64,000 nucleotides of DNA, taken from positions 7,688,001-7,752,000 of the forward strand of contig OY783217.1 of the NCBI GenBank assembly GCA_963678705.1, written 5' to 3'. Origin of the DNA: Panorpa germanica (taxonomy: Eukaryota > Arthropoda > Insecta > Mecoptera > Panorpidae). The notes below the pieces were generated by a model. That model was not told where the DNA came from and did no database searches. It saw only the letters and a list, made by a program, of their open reading frames with translations. Made by a program: the position numbers and the translations under genes. Positions 39,801 to 51,981 of this stretch are shown here, piece after piece (within the stretch, counting starts at the first letter, position 1; each line of letters starts with the position of its first letter).

Positions 39801-41803
39801 AAACAAATTAAAGAAAGTTTAATAAAAAATTTACATAATATACGGTACAAAATAAATCTCTATTTTACATATAGTAACATAATACTCGTAACCACAGTAA
39901 AATTTGTTTAATATAAAGAATATAACACAATATCGTAACAGTCATGTAAAATTTATATAACTGTGTATTATAGGCTCCTTGTGATAATTATTATTTTAAA
40001 TTATAATTGCATATATACCATATACACAAAATAGGCATTATGATTAAGACATAATTCTGCACAAAACAAATTAATTAATTTTCCAAAAATAATATGAAAC
40101 ACAAATAATTTACTACCCAGCGAGTAAGCCATTGTATATTACGCGTGCAGTTCGTTTTTCTATTTCAACCCGAATTCTCTAAGAACTGTAACATGAAAAT
40201 GTGTGTGGTTCATTACTCGTAGATATAATGAAGGCATAGTTCTGTGTAATATCACTGCTGCATCTTTCGCTGATATTTACCATAGTGAAAGTCTGCCCCA
40301 AATTGATGAGTGGAAACATATTCTAATATAAATAATCAGACCCGGATTGGCGAATTGATTTCGCGTAAGAACTTAAAAAAGGTCATTTCATGTAGGCTAG
40401 AAGACAATTGATAGATACAATTGATTTCGCGTAAATCTAAAAGAAATTAAAAAAGTAATTTAAAAAAATATATATTTTTAAATTTGATCATTAATTAAAT
40501 ATTAGTACGTAAGTAAATTATTGCATATTATAATCATTGTGCCATTAAGTATTTTTTTACAAATATATAATGTTATAATTTAAAAAAGAAAGTAGCGTAT
40601 TTTGATAAACTTCCTGATATATCTATTAATATTTTGAATGTTGTCGTCATTCCAAAAACTTAACATTTTGAAGTCCATTTAGATCTTTTATGAACATTGT
40701 CTACCATATCTTTAGCTCTGCAGTAATTCGAAATTTACTTGTAATTTAATATTAGTATAGTAATATATCTATATATTTGTCACATTTCTTAAATAAATTA
40801 AAAATCTATATCACATTTCACCAGTTTTATTAATCTACCTATCCCTATAATAATAATCAGTAGTGAGTAGGTTTTAGATTATCTTAGAACCATAACAATT
40901 TTTCCTTTCATCAAATCGACCTTGTTCTGGATCCCAAGCAAAGATTAGAACAACCCTGCCATTGATATTCGAAAATCGAATAAATTATCAAGATCAACAT
41001 CTCTCATTGGATTCTGCTAAAATTATTAACCATAAATGGTAAGATATCTGTTTACTAGTAGAACGTAGAATAGAAATGCAAATAGGACACACTCTTACAC
41101 TACTTACACTAATCCCCTATTAATGATCAAAACTATGAAACTATATTTAATATGTTATAAATTTTTATATTTTCAGTAAATCTTCAAGGAAGTATAATGC
41201 ATAAATTGGATGTCACTCTTCTACCGCCATACGAATGCCAGGCACGTACATCAGCCTATGGTGCAAGGTATAACGATAAGTCATCTTATTGTGGAAAAAT
41301 TACGGATGTATCAGAAAGTGTATGCGAAACTGATGTTGGAAGTGCATTAGCTTGCAGACGAGGTGATGGACACTACCAACTGCAAGGCCTTTATTCATGG
41401 GAATCTGGTAATTATATATTTCTTTGTATTTTCCATTTTCTATACATCACACATGCATTGCACAATGCACCTTTAATGCAAACCTAACAGTAGTATACGA
41501 TGTGAACGTATAACGCTTGCGCATTCTTTGTGCAGCATTATTTTGCACTACAAAGATAATGGTAATATTAACAATTCTTTGTATTATTTAGGATGTCAAC
41601 CTTCAAACCAAGTTGTCTCCTTCGTGAAGATGGATGTCCCATGGATAAAAACAGCACTGAAAAATCCACAGCCTCCAAGAATACCACAAACTGCCTACAC
41701 TCCACTACCTAGCCCACAGACGTCTGTAAATACATACGTCAATCCCGGAAACCCCTTCCATGGGTCCATTAAGGGAGGTCCAGCATACTTGCCACCAGTT
41801 TAA
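9835..41803 (+). CDS. scaf: Scarface-type inactive clip-domain serine protease homolog
   Basis: Secreted serine protease homolog, 1,349 aa. Coding exons: 9835-11388, 18153-18335, 36907-37609, 37693-37844, 37929-38507, 38590-38744, 39076-39356, 41177-41407, 41592-41803. Order: signal peptide (about 1-20, MAPLRFAVLALCILVAKS), Gly/Ser-rich region (to about 480), clip 1 (Cys 486, 494, 500, 522, 529, 530), clip 2 (548, 555, 561, 583, 589, 590), Gly/Pro-rich linker, clip 3 (827, 833, 839, 866, 877, 878), Pro-rich linker, then a chymotrypsin-like domain from about 1070 and a Pro-rich tail. His1105 (TAAHC) and Asp1155 (DVAIL) are kept, but the GDSGGP site reads TDVGSAL, so the catalytic serine is Val1256 and the protein should not cleave peptides. 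In Drosophila, Scarface is a secreted antagonist in JNK-linked epithelial morphogenesis; that role here is inference by family. ATG 9835 is chosen because 9811 lies in the intron. Confidence 0.85.
10380..11270 (+). repeat. Gly/Ser-rich coding minisatellite with NPFLN repeats
   Basis: Inside the first coding exon. The early part has three copies of an (I/V)DxSxNPFLN motif at about residues 185-195, 232-242 and 278-288 (KPIDVSSNPFLN, KPIDISSNPFLN and a diverged first copy), separated by Gly/Ser linkers. From about 10700 it becomes imprecise repeats of a GSSQQ-GSFP-like unit, encoded by a repeated ggaagctc/ggtagttc pattern. Such arrays mutate in copy number, so length may vary between individuals. 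Confidence 0.8.
12732..12892 (-). repeat. Dispersed repeat, copy 2
   Basis: Reverse-complement counterpart of 1288-1452. It begins TTAGCATACTCATAAGAAAT on the + strand and ends near TATTACATGAATTCATG. The same landmark blocks appear in the same order as copy 1 when read on the - strand. Family unknown. Confidence 0.5.
13408..13485 (+). repeat. tRNA-like fragment, probable SINE head
   Basis: Contains an A-box-like stretch (GATAGCCGAGAGCG) and a B-box-like stretch (GCGGGCTTGATTCCC) about 45 bp apart. The ends do not pair as an acceptor stem, so a functional tRNA is unlikely. It is probably an old SINE promoter region. Confidence 0.35.
13600..13680 (+). repeat. Short dispersed repeat (TAGGCTAGAAG family), copy A
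   Basis: Shares TAGGCTAGAAGGCAATTG and the following acaattaattt-agcgt pattern with about 40379-40434; a weaker relative (ttgtcactagatacaatta) is near 46218. The three copies are diverged and no termini were defined. Confidence 0.4.
14450..14465 (+). repeat. (AC)n microsatellite
   Basis: About eight perfect AC units within the second intron of the scarface-like gene. Confidence 0.9.
17741..17820 (-). repeat. tRNA-derived SINE head
   Basis: On the - strand it carries an A-box-like TTAGACGACTCAGCGGGAGA and a perfect B box GGTTCGATTCC inside a TGCGGGTTCGATTCCCGCA T-arm hairpin. The 5' and 3' ends do not pair as an acceptor stem, so it is not a working tRNA gene. The internal GACTGCTGTGTCT is shared with the fragments near 24715 and 34020, which supports an interspersed SINE family. 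Confidence 0.6.
18153..18335 (+). other. Symmetric clip-domain exon of scarface-like gene (exon 3)
   Basis: A 183-bp, phase 0-0 exon alone in about 25 kb of intron. It supplies the second half of clip 1 (CEADSQVCC) and the first half of clip 2 (CDGKTSICVEKHLC...GEGVFQVRSQ). Its 3' end is a copy of the 3' end of the preceding coding exon: both read CVEKHLCLNG, then VN, then GEG, then FQVRSQ at the splice junction. Skipping it would still join exon 2 to exon 4 in frame and restore a complete six-cysteine clip. The acceptor is TTACTTTGCAG and the donor GTATGT. Confidence 0.85.
18589..18786. mobile_element. Foldback MITE, Tc1/mariner-like
   Basis: Terminal inverted repeats of about 65 bp: the left arm contains TCTTTCAACAAGAGCGGT followed by ATTTTAAATCAATAGAAAAAC; the right arm is its reverse complement with few changes. 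The arms are separated by about 70 bp, and the ends are flanked by TA, as expected for Tc1/mariner-type target duplication. It has no coding capacity. Confidence 0.7.
19110..19334. mobile_element. CCCAGTAAACA element, short copy
   Basis: Left end CCCAATAAACAATTTGGTGA; right end ACTCCAAAATGTTTACTGAG, whose reverse complement matches the left end. These are the same termini as the 827-bp element at 35871-36697, but the body is only 225 bp. It directly abuts the palindromic element at 19331-19567. No flanking direct repeat is visible. Confidence 0.55.
19331..19567. mobile_element. Palindromic MITE
   Basis: The left arm, GTGGAAGAGAAAGAACGCTT then GAGGAAGGCGTATG from 19350, is matched by the reverse complement of the right arm ending at 19548 (GTGGAAGAGAAATAAAGCAT, then GAGGGGAGGCGCATG). 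Weaker similarity extends outward to about 19331 and 19567. No open frame of note lies inside. Confidence 0.6.
20746..21109. mobile_element. MITE with ATGATATCGTGG termini
   Basis: A 364-bp element starts ATGATATCGTGGGGTGT and ends ACACTCCACGATATCAT. The inverted similarity continues inward to CTATAATAG(C/G)AGTTT on both arms with small indels, giving arms of about 50-65 bp. The superfamily is not assigned and no target duplication was found. Confidence 0.6.
21706..22225 (-). mobile_element. Jockey-like non-LTR retrotransposon fragment (3' end)
   Basis: An open frame on the - strand (22218 to 21883, 111 aa) reads LLYKVILKPLWTYEIELWGS, then ASNSNIEILQRFQNKLLKQI, and ends with RRLKRKNPIDLPN. 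This is the conserved C-terminal region after the reverse-transcriptase core of Jockey-clade elements. The match begins abruptly near 22225, so the copy is 5' truncated, as is usual for target-primed insertions. The A-rich run (T-rich on +) at about 21706-21730 is a plausible 3' tail. It is dead: the endonuclease and reverse-transcriptase core are absent. Confidence 0.8.
24700..24760 (+). repeat. SINE fragment (tRNA-like B box)
   Basis: Contains CTGCTGTGTCTTTGG followed by GGTTTGATTCTCGAATC. It shares the CTGCTGTGTCT block and a B-box-like sequence with the fragments at 17741 and 34010. Truncated on the 5' side. Confidence 0.45.
24989..25260 (+). mobile_element. Possible hAT-like remnant
   Basis: Begins CAGTGGCGTAGCTATCGCC, a terminus common among insect hAT elements, and has a GC-rich gtacggggcccccgg stretch and a second gggcccccc near 25231. 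No matching right terminus or 8-bp duplication was found, so this is tentative. Confidence 0.3.
27608..27719. mobile_element. 112-bp foldback element
   Basis: The left arm, GCCTTACTAATAAACCTGTT continuing to 27652, is nearly the exact reverse complement of the right arm from 27675 to 27719 (ends ATGTTTATTAGTAAGGC). The spacer is only about 20 bp, so a single strand would form a long hairpin. It is probably a MITE remnant, but an inverted duplication is possible. Confidence 0.65.
28309..28323 (+). repeat. (AG)n microsatellite
   Basis: About seven perfect AG units immediately before the MITE at 28398. Confidence 0.85.
28398..28791 (+). mobile_element. 394-bp MITE, copy 1 (GTCYGCACA ends)
   Basis: Terminal inverted repeats of about 29 bp: the left end starts GTCTGCACACGGGTCGACTG, and the right end is the reverse complement of GTCCGCACATGGGTCGACTG, continuing ATTGCAAAC in both. 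It aligns over its full length, inverted, with 29307-29711. Short open frames across it are not coding. No clear target duplication was found. Confidence 0.7.
29307..29711 (-). mobile_element. 405-bp MITE, copy 2 (inverted relative to copy 1)
   Basis: Starts GTCCGCACACGGGGCGACTG. Read on the - strand it matches 28398-28791 end to end, including TCGAAGTTTCCAAC, CGTGTTTCGTGACTATA, GAATTTTTAACAATAGC and AAACCAGTTTCAAATCAGTT-like blocks. The far terminus is degraded. The two copies lie 515 bp apart in opposite orientation. Confidence 0.7.
30551..30574 (+). repeat. (GT)n microsatellite
   Basis: A 24-bp GT run with two GC interruptions in the third intron of the scarface-like gene. Confidence 0.9.
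33348..33931 (+). mobile_element. CCCAGTAAACA element, diverged copy with internal duplication
   Basis: The left end reads CCCAGTAAATATTTGGTGAA. The body matches 35871-36250, including TCAACAAATATTTCTTTAAT, then CAGACGCT(A/G)TCTCCCTCA and CCCCGAATA. It carries a tandem internal duplication, seen as two copies of TTAGTTCAAATT-ATTCCCTACCTGTCA near 33453 and 33560. The right terminus seen in the 827-bp copy is missing or unrecognisable; a SINE-like piece follows at 34010. Confidence 0.65.
34010..34062 (+). repeat. SINE fragment
   Basis: Contains GTCAGACTGCTGTGTCTTCG followed by GGATTTGATTTCTAGG, matching the internal and B-box part of the SINE at 17741-17820. Truncated. Confidence 0.45.
35871..36697. 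mobile_element. 827-bp inverted-repeat element flanked by 25-bp direct repeats
   Basis: The left terminus is CCCAGTAAACAATTTGGTGA; the right terminus, read as reverse complement, is CCCAGTAAACATTTTGGAGT. The element lies between two identical 25-bp direct repeats at 35846-35870 and 36698-36722 (TATATATAGTTAATAAATTA plus AAATT), which abut both ends exactly. Internally it has a region shared with 33348-33931 and a tRNA-like stretch near 36255-36325. It encodes no transposase. The termini and flank length do not match any superfamily I recognise. Confidence 0.7.
38926..38990 (+). repeat. Fragment of CCCAGTAAACA element
   Basis: CCTAGTAAACAATTGGGTAA at the left end resembles the terminus of the 35871 element, sitting in a short intron of the scarface-like gene. 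Only the end is recognisable. Confidence 0.35.
39357..41176 (+). other. 1.8-kb intron in the protease-like domain of scarface-like gene
   Basis: Very AT-rich intron splitting the protease-like domain between the TTGWGKE block and the following VNLQGS segment. It contains one diverged short repeat (about 40379-40434, matching 13600-13680). Nothing else is recognised. Confidence 0.6.
40379..40434 (+). repeat. Short dispersed repeat (TAGGCTAGAAG family), copy B
   Basis: Contains GTCATTTCATGTAGGCTAGA then AGACAATTG, matching GTAATTTCATATAGGCTAGA at 13620. Family unknown. Confidence 0.4.
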
Positions 41804-41933
41804 TATACATATATAATTTTTTGTGAAAAATCATTCAAAATCAATGAAATTCCGATCTCAAAAGACAATTAATTAAAACATTTAAAAAAAACATAATTTC
41901 CCTTATTTTGAATGTTTTTTCTTTTATTTATAA

Positions 41934-41939
41934 AATAAA
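41934..41939 (+). terminator. Poly(A) signal AATAAA of scarface-like gene
   Basis: Canonical AATAAA about 130 bp after the stop codon at 41801-41803, in a T-rich context. It is the first good match downstream of the stop. Confidence 0.55.
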
Positions 41940-42797
41940 ACTGAATTTTTTAAGAATTGTGATTTTTTTATACACGAAACTTAAATACTCGATCGAACAG
42001 ATTTCGAAAATTTAATAAAATGCCAGATAAAATGAATAACAAAAATGATATTAACTCATGTCAATTTATTATAAAAATTTCTGTAAATTTTTATTAATTA
42101 TTTTGTATTATAGACTAAAGCATTTCACTTAATTTCAATCTGATTTTGAAATTAACCATGATTTGATAATTAGAATAGTTTACTATTAAGATAAAATTAA
42201 TTATTTAATAAAAGTGTAATTATGATTTTTAACTAAGTAATTTTATTTAAATTAATAGAGACGTTTAAAATGGGTTGTATTATTAGAAAGTTTACTCTTA
42301 AAAACAAATTAAACTTTTAAAATTTATGATAATTTAATTAAGCTTAAAATATTTTAATTTACTTTTATATCTATGAATAATTAAAATGTACTACTGTAAA
42401 ATAATTAATTGTACGTCCTTTCTTAAGAGTTATCAATAAAAAGAATAATTAAATACAATATTTCATTTATAGTTTGAACAATATTCGTATCTATTAAAAA
42501 TTAATCGGCAAACAATTTAGAGGTAACTTCGAAACATGAAAAAAATAAATGAAACATGGTACTATCACCACACAATTAAGTAATATTCCATACAAATTAT
42601 AAAAATTAAATTATTGATATGTTGAAAAATAACTTATTTCCTTTTTAATTAAAAAGATACTTTAATTATAAATGATATAATCTCATTTAAACCACCTGTA
42701 CATTATTACTAAAACCATATGCATTTCAGAAAATAAAATATGCCATATATATTATACAATGCATTTCAATGAATAATAAAAATTAATTCTATTTTCT
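41940..42797. other. Intergenic spacer between two convergent genes
   Basis: AT-rich spacer between the 3' ends of the scarface-like gene (+) and the fucose synthase gene (-). It must hold the 3' UTR of the latter. No other feature was seen. Confidence 0.6.
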
Positions 42798-45331
<2,534 letters not shown>

Positions 45332-47589
45332 ATGTTTAAAACAATATTTTTATTTGTGATTATATTTGAATGCTGTTTCTCTCTTTGTAAAGATGACAAC
45401 AACATGGACATTGATTGGTATTAAAATTTATTATTTAAATGTTATTTACTTGTTATAACACTACCACTATAGTGCTTTGCTGGAATATACATATTTTTTA
45501 CACTAACCACTGAGCTGTACACTATATCATTTAATTTTTAATAGTTATATATTATTGCAGGTATTACGGTCTTAAACTACATAAAAGCAAAGACAATGAA
45601 AATATATTTATTAAAAAAGGTGCAGCCTATTTTATGATATCATCGGCACAACAAACTAAGCATTGGACATTTTCTGCAAGACAAATTAATAATTCCGATA
45701 GCATGATTGCAAATACAATGGCCTGCATCTATAACGTATGTACACATTTTAACAGTTATGAACAGTTTAAGCCGGAGCCGGAACAAGCTTTAGAGCCGGA
45801 AGAATAACCATTCCGTTTTCATTCTATCCAGTATAAATTTGAATAATAATCTTAAAATTATTTCTTCTTTGTAAAATTTTATACATATATCAATTTAGTA
45901 AATCTTATGATTGTATTTACAGTAATATTATATTAAAAAACTGTTTCCTTTTTATTTTTAGGGAAAATGTGATTTTTATATAACATACAATGATCAGGAA
46001 TTTAATAAAAGTATTCCGATTACAAAAGCACATGCAAAAGGAGCATTTGCTTGTGATGGCGACAACTGCTTTCATTTAATTCATTCTGTTCCTAAATTGG
46101 GCACCTGTAAGTAGATTTTCATTTTATTATGCTATAATTGCGTAAACTTTGAGACCTGCGATCTGCAAAGTCATATTAACCATGGCGCATGTAGCGCACT
46201 TACACTAGAGCTACCATTAAAGGAAATTGTCACTAGATACAATTAATTTTTTTGCCACTTGCACCTGACCACTTAATCCGTAACTGGATGTCTGTGGAAC
46301 ATATATTTTATTACTCGTTAAACAACAAAATATATTTTTAAATAGTAAACTTCAAAGAACTTTTGTAAAATTGTCTGAAGTTAACGGACGCCTGTTGAAG
46401 AGTTACAAAAGAAGCGTCTTAAGTTCATTATTTGAATTTATTACGAATTTCATACCAGTACCTATTTCTATTTAATTTAAGTTTTCATTAATTCTATTTA
46501 AAGTAGTATCGTTTACTGAAAAGTTACATATAAATAAACCATGTCTGTAACTTTCAGCTGAAAATTATACTTACCCAAAAGGTGGACTAAAAGAGGGTCA
46601 ATCAATCATGTGTACGTCTTATAACAGAAAGCAATTGAACCAAATATGTCAATGTTATTACAGTTCAAACATAAATGTATATAACTCAAAGTTTTCTGAA
46701 AAATCACTAATGCCATATTGCAATAAAATTGCAAATAGTGAATATTTAAAAACGCCTCCATATTCTAGAGATACCACAGTACTTACAGTAAATGGAACTA
46801 AAATAAGATATCTTTGTAAAGGAAGAAAATATAATGATTCTATATATGACAAAGATGCTATTGAAGCTTTACAATGTAATCTCTTAACACAGACTTGGTT
46901 GAATACAGCTTCTAAACAATCTACAAACTGTACGGGGGCTTTCAAGTAAGTAATCTCACTTCTTAAATTATTTGATGCAATTGTATATTTTTGATATCTA
47001 CATAATAAATCTTAAATAATTTTCCACTTTTGTAGGATTTATAACATTGCTAATATGCACACGGAAACCCCAAATTTAAAATGGGTGACACAGAACGATC
47101 ATTCGAAATGGGCTATTTGTGAAAAGAAAAATTGGATATGCGTTGGAGATATGAATCGTGATGTAAGTTTTTTTTACAGTTGTGGTACCTTATGCTGAAA
47201 GTTATTCATAAAGTTCGACACCGCAGTATATTATTTTGAACTAGAACTTTTATCATAAAATAGCATTCGTACGTTTTTATTGATAAAAATTACAATTTAC
47301 AATTTGCCTTCATATTTACATTTTGTGTATCAAGCAACTAATGTTAAAACCTCTTATAAATTTAATTACTAAATTTAAATAAAATCTTCTTCCTCTCTTA
47401 CACGAAATATATTCTCAAAATAATTAATTTCTAATAATTAATATCTAATTTTAGCTCAGTCAAAATAAACGTGGAGGAGGTCTGGCTTGCATGGAAAATT
47501 CTGACGTATGGAATTCGTACAAAAGTATAATTACTGATTTAGAACCTTGCTCAAATGCAGAAAAATATTATGAAGTGACACTTTTATAA
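45332..47589 (+). CDS. DNaseII: DNase II family acid nuclease (secreted or lysosomal)
   Basis: Acid endonuclease family that digests DNA in lysosomes or in the gut without divalent metal. Six exons: 45332-45417, 45561-45735, 45962-46106, 46558-46945, 47036-47162, 47455-47589; 351 aa, near the 360 aa of the human enzyme. A signal peptide (FKTIFLFVIIFECCFSLC) is followed by the DNase II start pattern (DIDWYYGLKLHK). Family landmarks: AHAKG with His111, CFHLIHSVPK, NDHSKW with His287, and WICVGDMNRD then QNKRGGG near the C-terminus. These match the two half-sites of the phospholipase-D-like HxK active site, so activity is likely. Several NxS/T sites and many cysteines suit a secretory protein. 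Identity rests on motif order. Confidence 0.88.
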
Positions 47590-48168
47590 TATTTGATAAA
47601 TCAAATTTATTTTATATAATATTTTGTATTTGTTAATTAAATATAGAAACTATAAATATGATTTTAAATTAGTCTAAAAGAAAAAGTTATTTGATGATCT
47701 CGTATAAAGATATTCTAAACTCCACCAATGTAGCATTTACGTAAAATTTACTGCTATACTTTGGACATTCAAAAAATTGAGGCAATATCATTTTAAAATG
47801 ATTTAACATTTTAATACTTTAGCATTTGAATGATCAATCATTCTAGCAAATAAGACGCTTATTCCGTAGACAAGACTGTTTTCGACAAAATTGTTAATTT
47901 TATATATAAATAGAATTAAATATAAATTAAAAGATAAGTTGTCTGTACAGGCACCATAATTAAAATATAAGATAGGTTTTGATAATTTATGCATAAAAAA
48001 CATATGGGTTTTTTTTGTTTATTTAAAATAACAGCATGCGGCTAAATAAATAACAATTGAAATAAACAATATTAGAAAATAACATTAATAAAATAACAAA
48101 CATTTAAAAATGCAATTTTAAAATTTAAATATAATAAAAAAAAAATTATTTTAATAAGTAACAACAAA
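47590..48168. other. Spacer between DNase II and aminopeptidase-like genes
   Basis: A 579-bp AT-rich gap between two genes on the same strand. It should contain the 3' UTR of the first and the promoter of the second. Nothing specific was recognised. Confidence 0.5.
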
Positions 48169-51100
48169 ATGTTAACAAAATTCTTAATCTTTAAAAATGG
48201 CATCTATCCTTCTTCCCTTTCTACAAAATACTGTGGTAAGTTGAAACAGTATTCTTTCTATTTTTATAAGATAAATTAACCGAAATTCTATCTACTTTGT
48301 AGTCTACTTTAACTTAAGACTATTTAACACCCGTGGTATGAAAAAACCGGAAGTTTCTGACATCCCTGAACCCATACCTGGAATCAAAGTTGCTGAATTT
48401 CTCGAAAGAAGAAATACGCTTATACAAGTTCTTATGCGTGATCGTACAAACTTTTCAAAAGCAGAAAATCACATGGTACGTACTTCTAAGCATAATATCA
48501 AGAATCACAAAAGATATTATCTTATATTCATATAATATTTTACCTAAACAAAACCCAGTAATATTTAAGTTGAAAACGTCTTATTCTATTATTTAATAGC
48601 CTATTTCTTTCTATTCTATTCCTATTCTAAAATCTTTTAAAGGGTCTTCTTAACACTTTCTATGATTACTATAATGTTTAGAAAGGTCATTATTTTCGAA
48701 AAGAGTAAAAGATTTACTTCTTTAAGTAAGTCACAAAACGTTATAATATTAAATTACATTGTTTATGTCATAGGTAACTTATGTTAAATAAACCTTAAAT
48801 ACACATTGTAACTGTATTTAGCGAGTAATACTATTTTAAGACACTCACAAGATTTTGAATACATATTCTTAAGCATTTAAAATCTTCAGTTGCAATTATT
48901 AGTAATTATACTCGTACGCCTGAATACCAGCAACATAAATAACACAAATTATTTATTTGTTATAACTCGGCTGTCGAAACGATTAAATACTAACTAATTA
49001 ATGTGAATAATAAATCGTATTTTATTATTAGATAATTATACCAGCTGCTGCAAATGGAGCGACTCCAAGACCTAATGCTGACTTAACGTATTTAACTGGA
49101 ATTGTTGATCAAAGCAGTATTCTGATATTGTTGTATCAGAACAGAACAGCTATAAAAGCTGTATTGTTCCACGAACCAGAAGAGTATAATATTAAACTAG
49201 TTGGAGGATATGTAAAACCTGACTTACTGAAGAAAGCACTAAAAATCGATGAAATGTATCCTTTGACAGATATATCAATATATTTAAATTCGTAAGTTTT
49301 TTATATTAGTAATATTACTCCTGGTAGCATATGCAACTATTTTATCATCAATGAATATTAAAACAAAAATTACTGGTATTGTTTGTTTCGATATTTTGCA
49401 AGACGAATTTTAAAATAAATGAGACGTCATAAAGCTTAGACGTTGCGATGACCTATAAGACGGTCATATCAGCATAGTGTGCGCTAAATCTAAATATTTA
49501 CAAATCTTAAGAATGTATCTTCCAAAATATATACTGATAGAAGTTCGACATTATTCGGACTGCTAATGCGGTTGCGATAATGCATAAACTTCGTCTCCAC
49601 TAAAGAAAACACACAATAAATTAGTAACCGATGTTTAATTTTTCATTTGCAGACTCTTTAGGTTTAATCAATACAAATTATGGTTCGATGAAGAAGGTGA
49701 TAATGCTGGTGCTAATTTTATAGTAGATCGAATAAAAACACTTCCAGGTGTATATTCAATGGGAAATCCAGCAAAACACTTGCAGAACATGAGGTTAATT
49801 AAATCCCCAGCTGAAGTCAATGTGTTAAGAAAAACATGTAATATAACTTCCCAAGCCTTTAACAGTGCAATGGCTGCAAGCAAACCAGGTACGTAGTCAT
49901 TCCAGTAATTCCTATATATTGAACTCCGATGGGTACCACTATAAAAAAGCGGGTTTTGAGAATGACAAATTTATTATGATTTTAGGCTTACCTGCTGAAA
50001 TTATTCGCACAATAATTGAAGAAGAATGTCAGGAATGTGGTGCCAACGATATGTTAGTATCGGTTAATAATAACAAAAATAATACGTTCTTGGGAGACAG
50101 GGTATCAAAAAGCAATGTAGACATGGTTGTGGCTGATGCAGGTTTGTATTTCACTGTAACTATGAAAACATAAGTATCAGGCGTAATTCTATATTTAACA
50201 AGAAATTAGTATAATTTAATTAATGTAGAGAACACGAATAAAGATAAATTGTTTTTATGTTTAATTAGGTTGTGAATATAACGGTTATACCGCCGGAATG
50301 TCGCGCACCTGGCCAGTAAGTGGAGAATTTTCACCAAGACAAAAATTACTTTACAATGGTATTTACCACACGCAACAGAAATTAATCAAAGGGATTGCGA
50401 GTGGACGAATAAGTACATTAGGACAGTTGAATGACAAAATGCGTCATGGAATAACTAAAGCTCTGCAACATATGGGATTTAAGAAAAATGCTACAGCATA
50501 TGAAATATCTCAGGTATATTAGTGTAAACTATTCTTCACATTTTTAAATAAAACCATAGGATAAAGTGGTCTTTGATGAATCAATAATGAATTCACATAT
50601 AACTCAAATTATTTGCGTGAACTCATTACGAACTTCATACGAATTCAATTTCGTTAAATATCCATTATTAATTAATTGAATTAATCGTGATTCTTTTTAA
50701 ACAATATCATTTATTATGTTAATATGTTTTAGCTTCTTCCAACAATACTTAATCGAAAGTCTGCGACATTTACTGGTATGAGAGAAAGAAAACCAATTTA
50801 TCGAAAAAAGAGCACCCCTCTGTTACCGGGAATGGTTTTATCGCTTAAGCCAGGTGAAGAAACTTTTATAAAATTCGCGTCTATCAAAATTTACGTTTAT
50901 GGTATTCCTAACTGAAAAGTATAATTTATACGTGTGTTGCTTGTAACGGAGCAGGGCAGATAATTTTAAAGAGAGATTTTATAAATCTTATATTTCGATA
51001 AAGATCATATATAATACCACTTGGAGGTATAGGTATTATTGTTGTAGATAGAGTTGAGTTATAAAAGAAGTAGATTACTACCAACGGCAATTGGCCCGCT

Positions 51101-51540
51101 GATGTCTTCAGCACATTTATTGGGATATAGTAATAAATTTATTAAAAAGTAGGCATTAATGGATATATTCTATAATATCAATGTTCTGCTCCACATATTT
51201 CTTTAAACCGTTCAAGTTAAAAAAAAGAAGAAAAAGTTTGTCTGCTTCAATTAATTATTAGACAATATGGTATTTAATAAATTTTTCTCATATTTTCTGA
51301 TCAAATCTAAATACATTCTCAGGTTTATTTATTGGAGAGAATAGATATGATATTGCTTCACATTACCGGGGACTTTCTGTTCAACTTCAAGATAATATTC
51401 TAATTAAACCTAATGGCGTAGAGGTACTTTCTAGAAGATGCGCTGAAGCACCAATTGATATTCAACAAACTGTGGGAAAAGATGCTTTTCACAGAGTACT
51501 TGATTTAAAGAGAAAGAAGAAATGTAAACAAAGTAATTAA
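48169..51540 (+). CDS. Xaa-Pro aminopeptidase 3-like protein, metal ligands lost (probable pseudoenzyme)
   Basis: Homolog of the mitochondrial aminopeptidase XPNPEP3/Icp55, which trims N-termini of imported proteins. Eight exons: 48169-48235, 48303-48475, 49032-49291, 49653-49888, 49986-50141, 50269-50513, 50733-50853, 51323-51540; 491 aa (human 507). The N-terminus (MLTKFLIFKNGIYPSSLSTK) suits a mitochondrial presequence; an N-terminal aminopeptidase P domain (LTYLTGI) and the pita-bread domain follow. Of five metal ligands only the first Asp (Asp296 in VADAG) remains. The second is Gly307 (AGMSRTWP in place of SDITRTWP), the HHVGHYLG histidine block is replaced by unrelated sequence, the IEPG glutamate is Lys418 (LKPG), and the final glutamate is Gln442 (VQLQD). 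All splice sites and the frame are intact, so it appears to be a maintained non-catalytic paralog. I chose ATG 48169 because only its frame joins exon 2. Confidence 0.88.
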
Positions 51541-51981
51541 TTTGTATTCCATTGTGTGACCATCTATTGTTAACAGTCAAAAAAATCGAATTGATTTGTA
51601 AGATATTTTTTGTGCAAAAATGTTTAATAAAAAGTATATATTGTTATTAAAATTTCTCGATATTTGCTTATGATTTATACCAGTTTAAAAAATCGTTTTA
51701 ACACATTTTTCTCACGTATTTTATTTATCTGGTTCTTTTAAAGAATCATTCATTAAAAATTTAAATCAAAATAAATGAACTTTTGCAATCCATTTTAATT
51801 TCGCTCATATATATTAGTAAAGATTAACAGATTATTGTAGAATTTGAGTCCAACGTAATTATCGTACAACTCTACGTTTTGAGATGACTCCTTTACGATT
51901 ATATAAAAAAAAAAAATTTATATTTATGTTTATATTTATCTATTTACTTAAATATATGACTACAATAATATTTAAAAAATA
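51541..51981. other. Convergent 3' spacer
   Basis: A 441-bp gap between the 3' ends of the aminopeptidase-like gene (+) and mRpL15 (-). An AATAAA near 51626 probably serves the + strand gene. No other feature was seen. Confidence 0.5.
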
